Positions 34,309 through 41,616 of a DNA stretch of 64,000 bases are shown one piece after another (positions within the stretch are counted from its first letter, which is position 1; every line of letters begins with the position of its first letter). A program made the position numbers and the translations under genes. The notes under the pieces are model-generated. The model was not told the DNA's origin, ran no database searches, and saw only the letters and a program-made list of their open reading frames with translations. Origin of the DNA: Acidobacteriota bacterium (GTDB taxonomy: Bacteria > Acidobacteriota > Vicinamibacteria > Vicinamibacterales > CAVVIG01); NCBI GenBank assembly GCA_003222395.1, contig QHWB01000058.1:24604-88603 (forward strand). The letters are read 5' to 3'.

Positions 34309-36810
34309 TTAGTTTCTCCGCCCCAGGAACGTCGGGCTCTCGACGATTCCTAGAATGAGCGACGACCAGCGGTACTCGTGCGCCGCCGCGTCGCGGACAA
34401 TCTTTCTCACGGCCGGACGATCGGTGTATTCGAGCGGCCGGCCGAGCGCGTAGGCCAGAAGCTTTTCGGTGACGGTGCGCGGGAACTGATCCGGGCGACC
34501 GAGCAGCAGCGCGCGCAATCCGGTGAGGCCGTTTATCTCGACGCCGCTCGTCGTCGTGCCGCGTGCGTCGACCGGTTTCCCCGATTCATCGATCGAGCGC
34601 CAGCCGCCGATCACGTCGAAGTTCTCGAGCGCGAACCCGAGAGGATCGATCGCCGAGTGACAGCTGTTGCACGACGGGTTCTTCCGATGTTCGGCCAGCC
34701 GCTCGCGTATCGACGTCGGCGGGGCGCCGGGTCTGACGTTCAGGTTCATGTCGACGCCGGGCGGCGGCGGCGGAATAGGCAGGCCGAATATGTTGTTCAG
34801 CAGCCATTTGCCGCGCAGCACCGGCGACGTGCGATCGGGATACGACGTCGTGGCCAGAAGCGCGCCCTGCGCGAGCAGGCCGCCGCGCTGATCGTGATTC
34901 GGCAGCGACACCCGGCGAAAGCGGCTGCCGTAGATTCCCGGAATCCCGTACTGGCGCGCGAGCCGTTCGTTGACGAACGTGTAGTCCGCATTCAGCAGAT
35001 CGACGACGCTCCTGTCCTCCCGGATGGTGCTGCCGACGAACAGCTCCGTCTCCCGCTGGAACGCCTGCATCAGGCTCAGGTCGTAGTTCGGATACCGTTC
35101 CGGATCGACGACGACTTCCGAGACGCGCCGCAGGTTCAGCCACTGGGCCGCGAAGTCGGTGACGAGGGCGTCGGTCGCGCGCGGATCGGCGAGCATGCGC
35201 CGAACCTGCTCGTCGAGCACAGCCGGCTTCGTCAGTTGCCCGCGCTCTGCCAGCGACAAGAGATCGTCATCGGGGATACTGCTCCAGAGAAAGAACGACA
35301 GCCGCGACGCGACTTCGAGATCGGTCAGATGATCGGCGCCCGGCCGATGAACGCGCAGCAGGAAGTCGGGATCGACCAGCATCCGTTCGAGCGCGAACTG
35401 AATCGCGGTGTCAAAGGAGCCGCCGTCGTTGCGACGGCTCGTGAAGAACTCGAGCAGCGTTTGCACGTCGCCATTGGTCACCGGGCGGCGATAGGCGAGG
35501 CGCGCCAGCCTCGAAAGGATCTTCGAAGCGCACGCGGTTTCATCTGCAGCGAGCTTCGGCCGGCAGACGAAAATCGCGCGCCGGCTCGGCGTGTTGTTGG
35601 CATCGTTGTGACGCGCGCCTTCTGTGTAGCGCGAGCCTTTCAGGCGAGCGTCATCGCGGTACGGGCCCCCAATCTGCACCGACCCGACGCTCGCGTAGCC
35701 CATGTAGACCTGATCGTCGGTAATGACGCGGCCGCGCTGCAGCGGCTGCGGCAAACCTTCGGGCGCCCACAGCTCTCTCACGAACGAGACGCCAACCAGA
35801 TGCGGTCCGGCGCCGACCGGCACGCGGACTTCGAGTCCCGCGTCTCCGCCGATCTGCATGTACTTTTCCCACGAGTCGTCGCCGGCAAACCCGGGCTCGC
35901 CGTCGCCGGCGTAGCTCGATGCGGCGGGCCTGCCGTGCGCTCCACCGCCGACCGTGAAGCGCTTCAGCAGCTTGCCATCGAGACGGACGTCGAGTTGCTG
36001 CGGCCATCCCATGCCCTTGATGTAGTCCTGGTACTGCCGCTGCAGACGAACCTTGATCAGGTACTCGCCTTCGACCGGAAAGTCGTGGTGAATCGCAAGG
36101 CCGCCGCGCGATCCGAACGGCAGATCCTCGCTCTGGCGCTCGTCCTGCACGACGTGAAGGGGAATCTCGAACGTCTCGACGCGAGGGCTCGACGGCGGAA
36201 GACCTATGGCGAGCCGCGTCACCTGACGAGCGACCGACAGATAGCGTTCGAGATGGGCCGTCGAGATCGAGAGCGCATCCGCGAAGTTGTCGAAGCTGCC
36301 ATCCGCGGTTTCGTCGCCCGGCAGCAGCGACTTCACGTCGAAGCTCAGAGGATCGAGCGCGAACAGGTCGCGCACGGCGTTGCCGTATTCGGTGCGATTG
36401 AGGCGGTGGACTGCGCTGATTCTTCCTGGATTCGGATTCGCGATCCACGCGCGATCGATTTCCGTCTCGAGCCAGCCCGCGACGGCGTCATACGTGGCGG
36501 CGTCGGGACGCGGCCTCCCCGGCGGCGGCATCGAGCCGGCGCGGAGCTTCGCGATGACGCGCTCCCACACTTCTGCGTTTGCAGCCGGTCTCGTGACGTC
36601 GACCGCGTCGAGCATCATCCCGGCGGTGCGAAGCTTCTGGTTGTGGCAGGTGATGCAGTACTGATCGAGGACGGCCTGCGGTGATGCGGGGCTCGTCTGA
36701 CCGCCCGACAGCGAGGCGACGCCGCCGCCGATCAGCAGCGCGAAGATCGTGGCGCGCGCCGCCTGCGCACGCCACGACGGTCGCCGCGCTCCATGTCCCG
36801 CAACCGGCAT
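34309..36810 (-). CDS. DUF1592-type secreted cytochrome-like protein
   Basis: About 833 residues. A signal/anchor segment (ATIFALLIGGGVASL) is followed by a cytochrome c-type motif CITCH in VLDQYCITCHNQKLRTAG, then the domain series usual for this family: DUF1587 (RISAVHRLNRTEYGNAVRDL), a carbohydrate-binding-like beta domain, DUF1595, DUF1592 (LRVHRPGADHLTDLEVASRL...FFLWSSIPDDDLL), DUF1588 (RGGLLAQGALLATTSYPDRT) and DUF1585 near the end (TEKLLAYALGRPLEYTDRPA). ATG 36810 is preferred because GGAGGG sits 9 bp before it; ATG 36834 is the longer option. A second CxxCH occurs in SCNSCHSAIDP. Function unknown; probably redox, with the DUF1552 partner. Confidence 0.92.
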   Translation of the reverse strand: MPVAGHGARRPSWRAQAARATIFALLIGGGVASLSGGQTSPASPQAVLDQYCITCHNQKLRTAGMMLDAVDVTRPAANAEVWERVIAKLRAGSMPPPGRPRPDAATYDAVAGWLETEIDRAWIANPNPGRISAVHRLNRTEYGNAVRDLFALDPLSFDVKSLLPGDETADGSFDNFADALSISTAHLERYLSVARQVTRLAIGLPPSSPRVETFEIPLHVVQDERQSEDLPFGSRGGLAIHHDFPVEGEYLIKVRLQRQYQDYIKGMGWPQQLDVRLDGKLLKRFTVGGGAHGRPAASSYAGDGEPGFAGDDSWEKYMQIGGDAGLEVRVPVGAGPHLVGVSFVRELWAPEGLPQPLQRGRVITDDQVYMGYASVGSVQIGGPYRDDARLKGSRYTEGARHNDANNTPSRRAIFVCRPKLAADETACASKILSRLARLAYRRPVTNGDVQTLLEFFTSRRNDGGSFDTAIQFALERMLVDPDFLLRVHRPGADHLTDLEVASRLSFFLWSSIPDDDLLSLAERGQLTKPAVLDEQVRRMLADPRATDALVTDFAAQWLNLRRVSEVVVDPERYPNYDLSLMQAFQRETELFVGSTIREDRSVVDLLNADYTFVNERLARQYGIPGIYGSRFRRVSLPNHDQRGGLLAQGALLATTSYPDRTSPVLRGKWLLNNIFGLPIPPPPPGVDMNLNVRPGAPPTSIRERLAEHRKNPSCNSCHSAIDPLGFALENFDVIGGWRSIDESGKPVDARGTTTSGVEINGLTGLRALLLGRPDQFPRTVTEKLLAYALGRPLEYTDRPAVRKIVRDAAAHEYRWSSLILGIVESPTFLGRRN

Positions 36811-36870
36811 TCGCGCACGCCCTCCGAACGGCATTTTACGTCCGCCCCGAGGGCGATGGCGCGTTTTGTG

Positions 36871-37647
36871 TTAAAGCAGGTCGATCCGGTAAATGTAGCT
36901 GTGCGTCTTGCTTTTGTTCTCGGGCCAGCCCGGATGGATGCCGGCGTCGCAGCTGTAGAGCGCGCCGTCGTGCCATGCGAGGCCATGCGGATCGGGATCG
37001 GTTTCAGAAAACTGGACCGTCTCGAGCGGCCGGCCCGTTTCAGCGTCGTACTTGATCAATCCCGCGCCCTCATCGGTTCCCGTCACCATCCAGATCGCGC
37101 CGTCGTGCCAGGCCGTGCCGTGCGCGCGCGGCACGTTGTAGGGGATGAGGAATTCGGGCTCCCATGTTTTGGCGTCGACGCGGAGGATGCCGCGCAGGCG
37201 CAGCGCCGCGATCCACAGCTTGCCGTCGACGTACTCGACGCCGTGGCAGCCGCCGCCGCCGAGCGGGATCTGCCGATGGCTGATCGTCTTCGAGTTCATG
37301 TCGGTCTGGAAGATGCCGTTCGGCGCGGCGTTCGCGCCCATCCAGATGTAGCCGCCGCCGACGCCCATGCCGCTGGTGTTCTTCGATTCGGTCTTGACCG
37401 TCTTCAACAGCTTGCCGTTCCAGTCGACGAGGTGCGCGTTGTCGGATTTCTGCTCGGCGATCCACAGACCGTCCTGCGTCGCAGTGATTGCGTTGGGATA
37501 ACCTTCCGGGCTCTTGAAGAGCACGGTCGTTTTCACCTTGCGCGTCGGGATCGTGGGCCGCGCCGGCGGCTGCGCCGTCTGCGCGCGCGCGAACCGCGCG
37601 CCGAGAAGCGCTATACCCGCGCTCGCGAGAAATGTTCTGCGTTCCAT
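36871..37647 (-). CDS. Secreted beta-propeller (Vgb/SMP-30-like) protein
   Basis: A 258-residue exported protein. The start MERRTFLASAGIALLGARFA is a twin-arginine-type signal. Repeated blade strands (GLWIAEQKSDNAHLVDWNGK, GYIWMGANAAPNGIFQTDMN, KLWIAALRLRGILRVDAKTW, AIWMVTGTDEGAGLIKYDAE) mark a six-bladed-type propeller resembling the Vgb/SMP-30/gluconolactonase group. ATG 37647 has AAGGGGCAGG upstream; the frame is open much further but without family character. The catalytic metal ligands of lactonases cannot be assigned with confidence, so it may be a binding protein. A small CAGGCCTAAAGCCTG palindrome (37669-37683) separates it from the amidase. Confidence 0.8.
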   Translation of the reverse strand: MERRTFLASAGIALLGARFARAQTAQPPARPTIPTRKVKTTVLFKSPEGYPNAITATQDGLWIAEQKSDNAHLVDWNGKLLKTVKTESKNTSGMGVGGGYIWMGANAAPNGIFQTDMNSKTISHRQIPLGGGGCHGVEYVDGKLWIAALRLRGILRVDAKTWEPEFLIPYNVPRAHGTAWHDGAIWMVTGTDEGAGLIKYDAETGRPLETVQFSETDPDPHGLAWHDGALYSCDAGIHPGWPENKSKTHSYIYRIDLL

Positions 37648-37700
37648 ATCCCTGCCCCTTTTCTCAGACAGGCCTAAAGCCTGCGCCACCATGACCCTTG

Positions 37701-39455
37701 TCACAACTCGGGACGGACGCGACGCTTCGTCGCCTGCTCGAACGCGTACGCGAGCTCGATGAGGCGCGGCTCGCTGCACGATGCGCCGGTGAATCCTACG
37801 CCGAACGGCGCCGGTCTCGCGTTGAATCCTGACGGCAACGCGGGCGTCGGGGCATTCGGCACCAGACCGAATGGAACGACGATGATCGGATAGCCGGCGC
37901 GCGCGGCCAGTCCGGCGCCGGCGCCGCCTGGCGTCAGGATCGCGTCTAATTTCATACCGCTCGATTGACTCGCGGCGCTCGATTGACTCGCGGCGCTCGA
38001 TTGACTCGCGGTCCCCTTCAAGACACCATCGATTCCCTGGTCGCGGCTCAGAGCCTTGTCCTTCTCGACGTCCGCTTCGTTGCGTGCCTTGTCGGCGTCG
38101 AGGTCCATCTCGTCGGAGATGTCGAGCCGCGACTGACCGTATCTGACTGCGCCACCCTTCATGTGCGTGATGTTCCATTGCCGCAGCTCGGTGAGCGTTT
38201 TCACGGGCGCGGATGGACCGAGGCTCTTCAGCCACAGGTTGAAGTCGCGCTTCATCCCGTACTTGAAGTTCACCGAGCAGTTCGCATCCCTGCCCTTCGC
38301 CTGCTCCGCGCCCGAGCAGTAGTCCCACGCGAGGAAGTTCTTCTGCGGATCCCTGTCGACGAAGCTCGGTACGTCGGCGGGATCGACGACGATGGCGCCC
38401 TGCTGTTTCAGGACGGCGATCGCGTCGGTCATCGCTTTCGCTTGTTCGGCGTTGAGACCGCCTCTGGGCGACGCTTCACCGGGAACGGTGATGCGGTCGT
38501 AGTAGAACGCGCGCGGGATGCCGATGCGCGCGCCCTTCAACGCGTCGGCCCGCAGGAACTTCGTGTAGTCGCGCCCCGGCGGCGGCGTGCACGTCGTCGT
38601 CGCCGGATCGTGCGGATCGGGCGACGCGCCTTCGAGCGCGCCGAGCAGAATCGCGGCGTCCGCCACGGTCCGCGTCATCGGGCCCGCCGTGTCGTGGTCG
38701 GCTGTTATCGGAATGACGCCATAGCGGCTGATGCGGCCGATCGTCGGGCGGATGCCGACGAGCATGTTCGCGTTCGACGGGCTGATGACCGATCCGCCCG
38801 TGTCGCTGCCGACGTTGGCGGCCCAGAGGCTCGCCGTCGTTCCGATGCCGGAGCTCGATCCGCCGGTCTGCAGGACCGGTCGGCCGTCGGCGGTGCCTTC
38901 TCGCGGGTCGGGACGCGGATCGTACGGATTGAATCCGAATCCGCCGACCGCGTTGTAGTTGCCCGGCATCGGCGTCGGGTTGCCGGCCACCCAGTTGGCG
39001 AGCTCGGTCAGTCCCGTCTTCGCGATGATGATCGCGCCCGCGTCGCGCAGGTTCTTGGTGAGCGTCGCTTCGTAGGGCGGCGCGTAGCCGGCGAAGGCGA
39101 GCGCGCCGCCGGTCGTCGGCAGATGCGTCGTGTGAATGTTGTCCTTCAGCGCGATCGGAATGCCGTGCAGCGGACCGCGCACGCGTCCCTGCGCGCGCTC
39201 GCGATCGAGCGCGTCGGCTTCTTCGAGCGCGTGGGCGTTGACCGCGAGCGTGGCGTGCAGCCGGTTCTCGTACATCGCGATCCGCATCAAGTACTGGGTG
39301 GCGAGCTCGCGCGACGTGAGGCGCCCGTCTTTCATCGCCGCCTGCATGTCCGGAATGGTCGCCTCCACGACGGAAAACGTCGGCGTGGAAGGCGCGGTCG
39401 AGACGGCCACGCCGCCGAAGACTGCGAAGGCAAGGAGCAGCTGCCAGCGTCGCAT
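37701..39455 (-). CDS. Amidase-signature family hydrolase
   Basis: A 584-residue secreted amidase with signal peptide (1-20). The Ser-Ser-Lys triad is present: Lys104 (PIALKDN), cis-Ser in QTGGSSSGIG (200-202) and nucleophile Ser222 (SDTGGSV). Substrate side unknown; AS enzymes cleave amides, including amino acid amides and peptide-like compounds. Near residue 485-500 a Ser/Ala-rich insert (ASQSSAASQSSAASQSSGMK) is encoded by three perfect 18-bp repeats. The ATG overlaps the stop of the upstream gene at 39455 (TGATG), so both are coupled. The insert lies in a loop before the last conserved strand (LDAILTPGGAGAG) and probably leaves the fold intact. Confidence 0.92.
   Translation of the reverse strand: MRRWQLLLAFAVFGGVAVSTAPSTPTFSVVEATIPDMQAAMKDGRLTSRELATQYLMRIAMYENRLHATLAVNAHALEEADALDRERAQGRVRGPLHGIPIALKDNIHTTHLPTTGGALAFAGYAPPYEATLTKNLRDAGAIIIAKTGLTELANWVAGNPTPMPGNYNAVGGFGFNPYDPRPDPREGTADGRPVLQTGGSSSGIGTTASLWAANVGSDTGGSVISPSNANMLVGIRPTIGRISRYGVIPITADHDTAGPMTRTVADAAILLGALEGASPDPHDPATTTCTPPPGRDYTKFLRADALKGARIGIPRAFYYDRITVPGEASPRGGLNAEQAKAMTDAIAVLKQQGAIVVDPADVPSFVDRDPQKNFLAWDYCSGAEQAKGRDANCSVNFKYGMKRDFNLWLKSLGPSAPVKTLTELRQWNITHMKGGAVRYGQSRLDISDEMDLDADKARNEADVEKDKALSRDQGIDGVLKGTASQSSAASQSSAASQSSGMKLDAILTPGGAGAGLAARAGYPIIVVPFGLVPNAPTPALPSGFNARPAPFGVGFTGASCSEPRLIELAYAFEQATKRRVRPEL
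37958..38011. repeat. Perfect 18-bp tandem repeat, three copies, inside amidase
   Basis: CGCTCGATTGACTCGCGG occurs three times head to tail with no mismatch. Eighteen bases keep the reading frame, giving (Ser-Ser-Ala-Ala-Ser-Gln)-type repeats in the amidase. Perfect identity suggests recent slippage and possible length variation between strains. Confidence 0.95.
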
Positions 39456-40384
39456 CAGCGACCACCTCGCGAAATGCGGGCGGCCCGAAAAATTCCTTCC
39501 AGGCTCCGCTCGTTGCCCTCGTGACACGCGTACTCGTACATGCGATCGTCGGTGCCGCGGAGCGGAAACGAGGCCGTCCACGGACGCGTCCACACCGTCG
39601 GATCGTCGACCGTGAACCGGTACTCGATCGTCTTCGCGTCGAGGCGCGTGAAGCGCTCGACGAGGTGCAGGCTCTCATCCGCGCCGCGGAAACTGGTCTT
39701 GTCGGTGAAGCCGATCGTGTCGACGACGAGCGTCCGCCCATCCCATCGTCCGCGCGAGTCGCCCATCCATCTTCGGATCGTGCCGTGCGGCGCGCCGTTC
39801 ATCGGCACGATGCGCCCCTCGTGAATCATCTCGTTGACGATGACGACGAAGTCGCGCGTCTGCACGAACTGGACGGTGTTGTTGTAGACGCCGGGCAGCA
39901 TCGGCGGTCCGGCGGTCGACCAGTTGAGACAGCGCACGTTCAACCCGAGCTCCTCGACGTTCTCCGGAGTATCGGCGAGGCGTCTCGTTTGCGCGCGCGC
40001 GGCGGCGCGTGCTTCGGCGGCGGGCGTCAACGGCGGCAGGTGTCCGTCAGGCGGATCGACGATCAAAGATGTGCGTCCCGCGAGGAGCCGGCGCGTTCCC
40101 GGATCCCACCAATCGGGACCCGCGGTGTTGTTCCCGCGGGCCTGCCGGTCATTCGTCTGCTTCTCGTACGCCGCAGCCTCATCGTCGGTCAGCGTCGCCT
40201 TGTCGCCGAAGTCGCGCGGCCGCTCGAGCGGCGTCATCGTCGCGTAAATCCACGTGCCCTGCAGATCGGGATCGCCCCACAGCGTCTGCGGGAGCGTTAT
40301 CGCGGCGGGCTTGCGCTGCCCCGCAGCCGCGAGCGACGCGGCCGCGGCGACGACTCCGAGCAACGACCAGAACCAGCGCGGCAT
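39455..40384 (-). CDS. Secreted protein of unknown function
   Basis: A 309-residue exported protein (signal peptide about 1-22) that I cannot assign to a named family. It contains DPDLQGTWIYATMTPLERP near the start and later a beta-rich region (FVVIVNEMIHEGRIVPMNGA, GRWDGRTLVVDTIGFTDKTS, IEYRFTVDDPTVWTRPWTAS) ending in YEYACHEGNERSLEGI. Proteins with this PDLQGTW...MGDSRGRWDGDTLVV pattern are frequent in Acidobacteriota and always secreted. It is translationally coupled to the amidase that follows. TAGAAT lies 8 bp before its ATG, suggesting a leaderless mRNA. Confidence 0.8.
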   Translation of the reverse strand: MPRWFWSLLGVVAAAASLAAAGQRKPAAITLPQTLWGDPDLQGTWIYATMTPLERPRDFGDKATLTDDEAAAYEKQTNDRQARGNNTAGPDWWDPGTRRLLAGRTSLIVDPPDGHLPPLTPAAEARAAARAQTRRLADTPENVEELGLNVRCLNWSTAGPPMLPGVYNNTVQFVQTRDFVVIVNEMIHEGRIVPMNGAPHGTIRRWMGDSRGRWDGRTLVVDTIGFTDKTSFRGADESLHLVERFTRLDAKTIEYRFTVDDPTVWTRPWTASFPLRGTDDRMYEYACHEGNERSLEGIFRAARISRGGR

Positions 40385-40398
40385 GAGGCGGTATTCTA
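40385..40398 (-). promoter_or_regulatory. Possible -10 giving leaderless start
   Basis: TAGAAT on the minus strand (40398-40393) with 8 bp to the ATG at 40384; there is no ribosome-binding site between them. No -35 was identified. Confidence 0.4.
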
Positions 40399-40413
40399 CA
40401 GGCGATTCATCCC

Positions 40414-40700
40414 ATGGAGATCGCGGGGTTCCAACGTGCCGCGCCGATTCATCGGACGTCGAGGCGATCGCTGCGGCGCATCGTGACTCGATTCTCTCGA
40501 CTGGTGCCGCATTTTACCCACCGAATGTCGTGGCGGATTGGCAGGCCGGCATCTCGCGCGACCTGTACCTCGACGCGATGGAACGGGAGAGAGGTCTTCT
40601 TCATTGCAGCCGGATCGCTGCAGGACCGGCCGATCGTCCTCGGCTTTGCGACATCACGGAGCGTGGGTGGCGTTGAGCTCGGGACAGGTCGAAACCGCGA
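40414..40700 (+). pseudogene. GNAT acetyltransferase remnant, frameshifted and truncated
   Basis: Reads like the first 80-90 codons of a GNAT acetyltransferase when three pieces are joined: MEIAGFQRA in one frame, DVEAIAAAHRDSILSTGAAF and VVADWQAGISRDLYLDAMER in the next frame (about 40440-40585), then GREVFFIAAGSLQDRPIVLG back in the first frame (40583-40660). One shift lies at 40430-40455, the other near 40585. The family's acetyl-CoA site (Q/RxxGxG/A) should follow but the sequence runs into non-coding repeat DNA. I read it as a decayed gene. Confidence 0.65.
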
Positions 40701-40737
40701 AGGCGGCCGGATAGGATCGCGGACGTAAAAAGCCCGC

Positions 40738-40825
40738 TGGAGGGTAAACCTCTCCACCACGGAGGGCGGAAGCCTCGCTACGCCCGAACCTCCGCGTTCT
40801 CCGCGCTCCGTGGTGGACGGGTCTT
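40738..40825. repeat. CCACCACGGAG inverted repeat
   Basis: TCCACCACGGAG at 40753-40764 and its exact complement CTCCGTGGTGGA at 40806-40817 flank a 41-bp GC-rich loop. A single related copy is at 48736-48760. It lies between the GNAT remnant and the lipoprotein gene and could act as a 3' hairpin for the latter. Confidence 0.7.
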
Positions 40826-40831
40826 CGCCGT

Positions 40832-41392
40832 TTATTGCTTCGATTTCCCGCTCGTCGCGCTGCTGCAGTTGGCGGCGACGTCCTGCACCGACATCACGTC
40901 GACCTTCGCCAGATCGGACGTCCCGACGTCGCGTCCGCTGTTCGCGTCCTTGTCGTCGACCCGCTTGCCACTCGCCAGGTCGCCGCGATCCGCGAGCGTT
41001 CCGGAAACGGTGATCTTGTGTCCGACCAGATCCTTCAGCTGATCCGATTCGCCGCTCAACCGGTAGGAACGCTCCGCCGCGTTGAGCTGACGCTGCCCGA
41101 CCGCGTCGTTCGATTCGGCCGAGCCGCTCGTGCCGACCGGAGCGTTACCTTTTCCAGTCGTTGCTTGCGCCAGGATGTAGTCGCCAGTGATCCCACCGGT
41201 CTTCTGAAGACAACCGGTGAGCGTGAGCGGCGCCTTGTCGCTCGTCGCCCGCGTGTCAGCGGGTGTGCCGGCGGTTCCGGCGGCCGGCGTGCTCGTACCG
41301 CCGGTCTTGGTCACGCCCTCGTCTCGGGTGCACCCGAACGACAAGGCCGCGACAACCGCGCATCCCATCAGCATCGTTCTGTTCAGCTTCAT
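40832..41392 (-). CDS. Predicted lipoprotein, unknown function
   Basis: About 186 residues. The lipobox is LSFGC with Cys at about 21 of the ATG-41392 form, followed by a low-complexity Thr/Ala/Gly linker (TSTPAAGTAGTPADTRATSD) and a domain with LTLTGCLQKTGGITGDYILA, YRLSGESDQLKDLVGHKITV and SGTLADRGDL, which looks like a small OB-type beta domain. Three ATGs in a row start the frame (41398, 41395, 41392); GGAGGAG just upstream gives sensible spacing only to the third. Similar short lipoproteins with this TGCLxK...GHKVxVxGT pattern are common in Acidobacteriota; no function is known. Confidence 0.75.
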   Translation of the reverse strand: MKLNRTMLMGCAVVAALSFGCTRDEGVTKTGGTSTPAAGTAGTPADTRATSDKAPLTLTGCLQKTGGITGDYILAQATTGKGNAPVGTSGSAESNDAVGQRQLNAAERSYRLSGESDQLKDLVGHKITVSGTLADRGDLASGKRVDDKDANSGRDVGTSDLAKVDVMSVQDVAANCSSATSGKSKQ

Positions 41393-41537
41393 CATCATGC
41401 TCCTCCGATTCAGCCACTTGTGATCAGCGATCGAGGTGCACGCTGTGTGCCGGTTTGCGGCGCGTGTAGAGGTTCTGCGAGGCGTGCAGCGATTAGGGAT
41501 TCGCGAGCGGGGAATGGCCGTACGGCCGAGTGGAAGG

Positions 41538-41557
41538 CACGGCCTAAAGGCCGTGCC
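41538..41557. repeat. GGCC-TAAA-GGCC palindrome
   Basis: GCACGGCCTAAAGGCCGTGC is a perfect 8-bp stem with TAAA loop in the gap between the lipoprotein and TonB receptor genes. It is a member of the short palindrome family also seen at 11311, 23731, 37669, 52242, 54914 and 62207. A CAGCAAACCAGCAACCAG tract follows at 41599-41616. Confidence 0.7.
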
Positions 41558-41616
41558 CTACCGGACGATCGCTGGAACCCGACTGTGAGTCAGAGTCCCA
41601 GCAAACCAGCAACCAG

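Noticed and set aside
37958..38011. CRISPR-like array
   Set aside because: Three 18-bp units without spacers, in frame in an amidase; no cas genes in the window.
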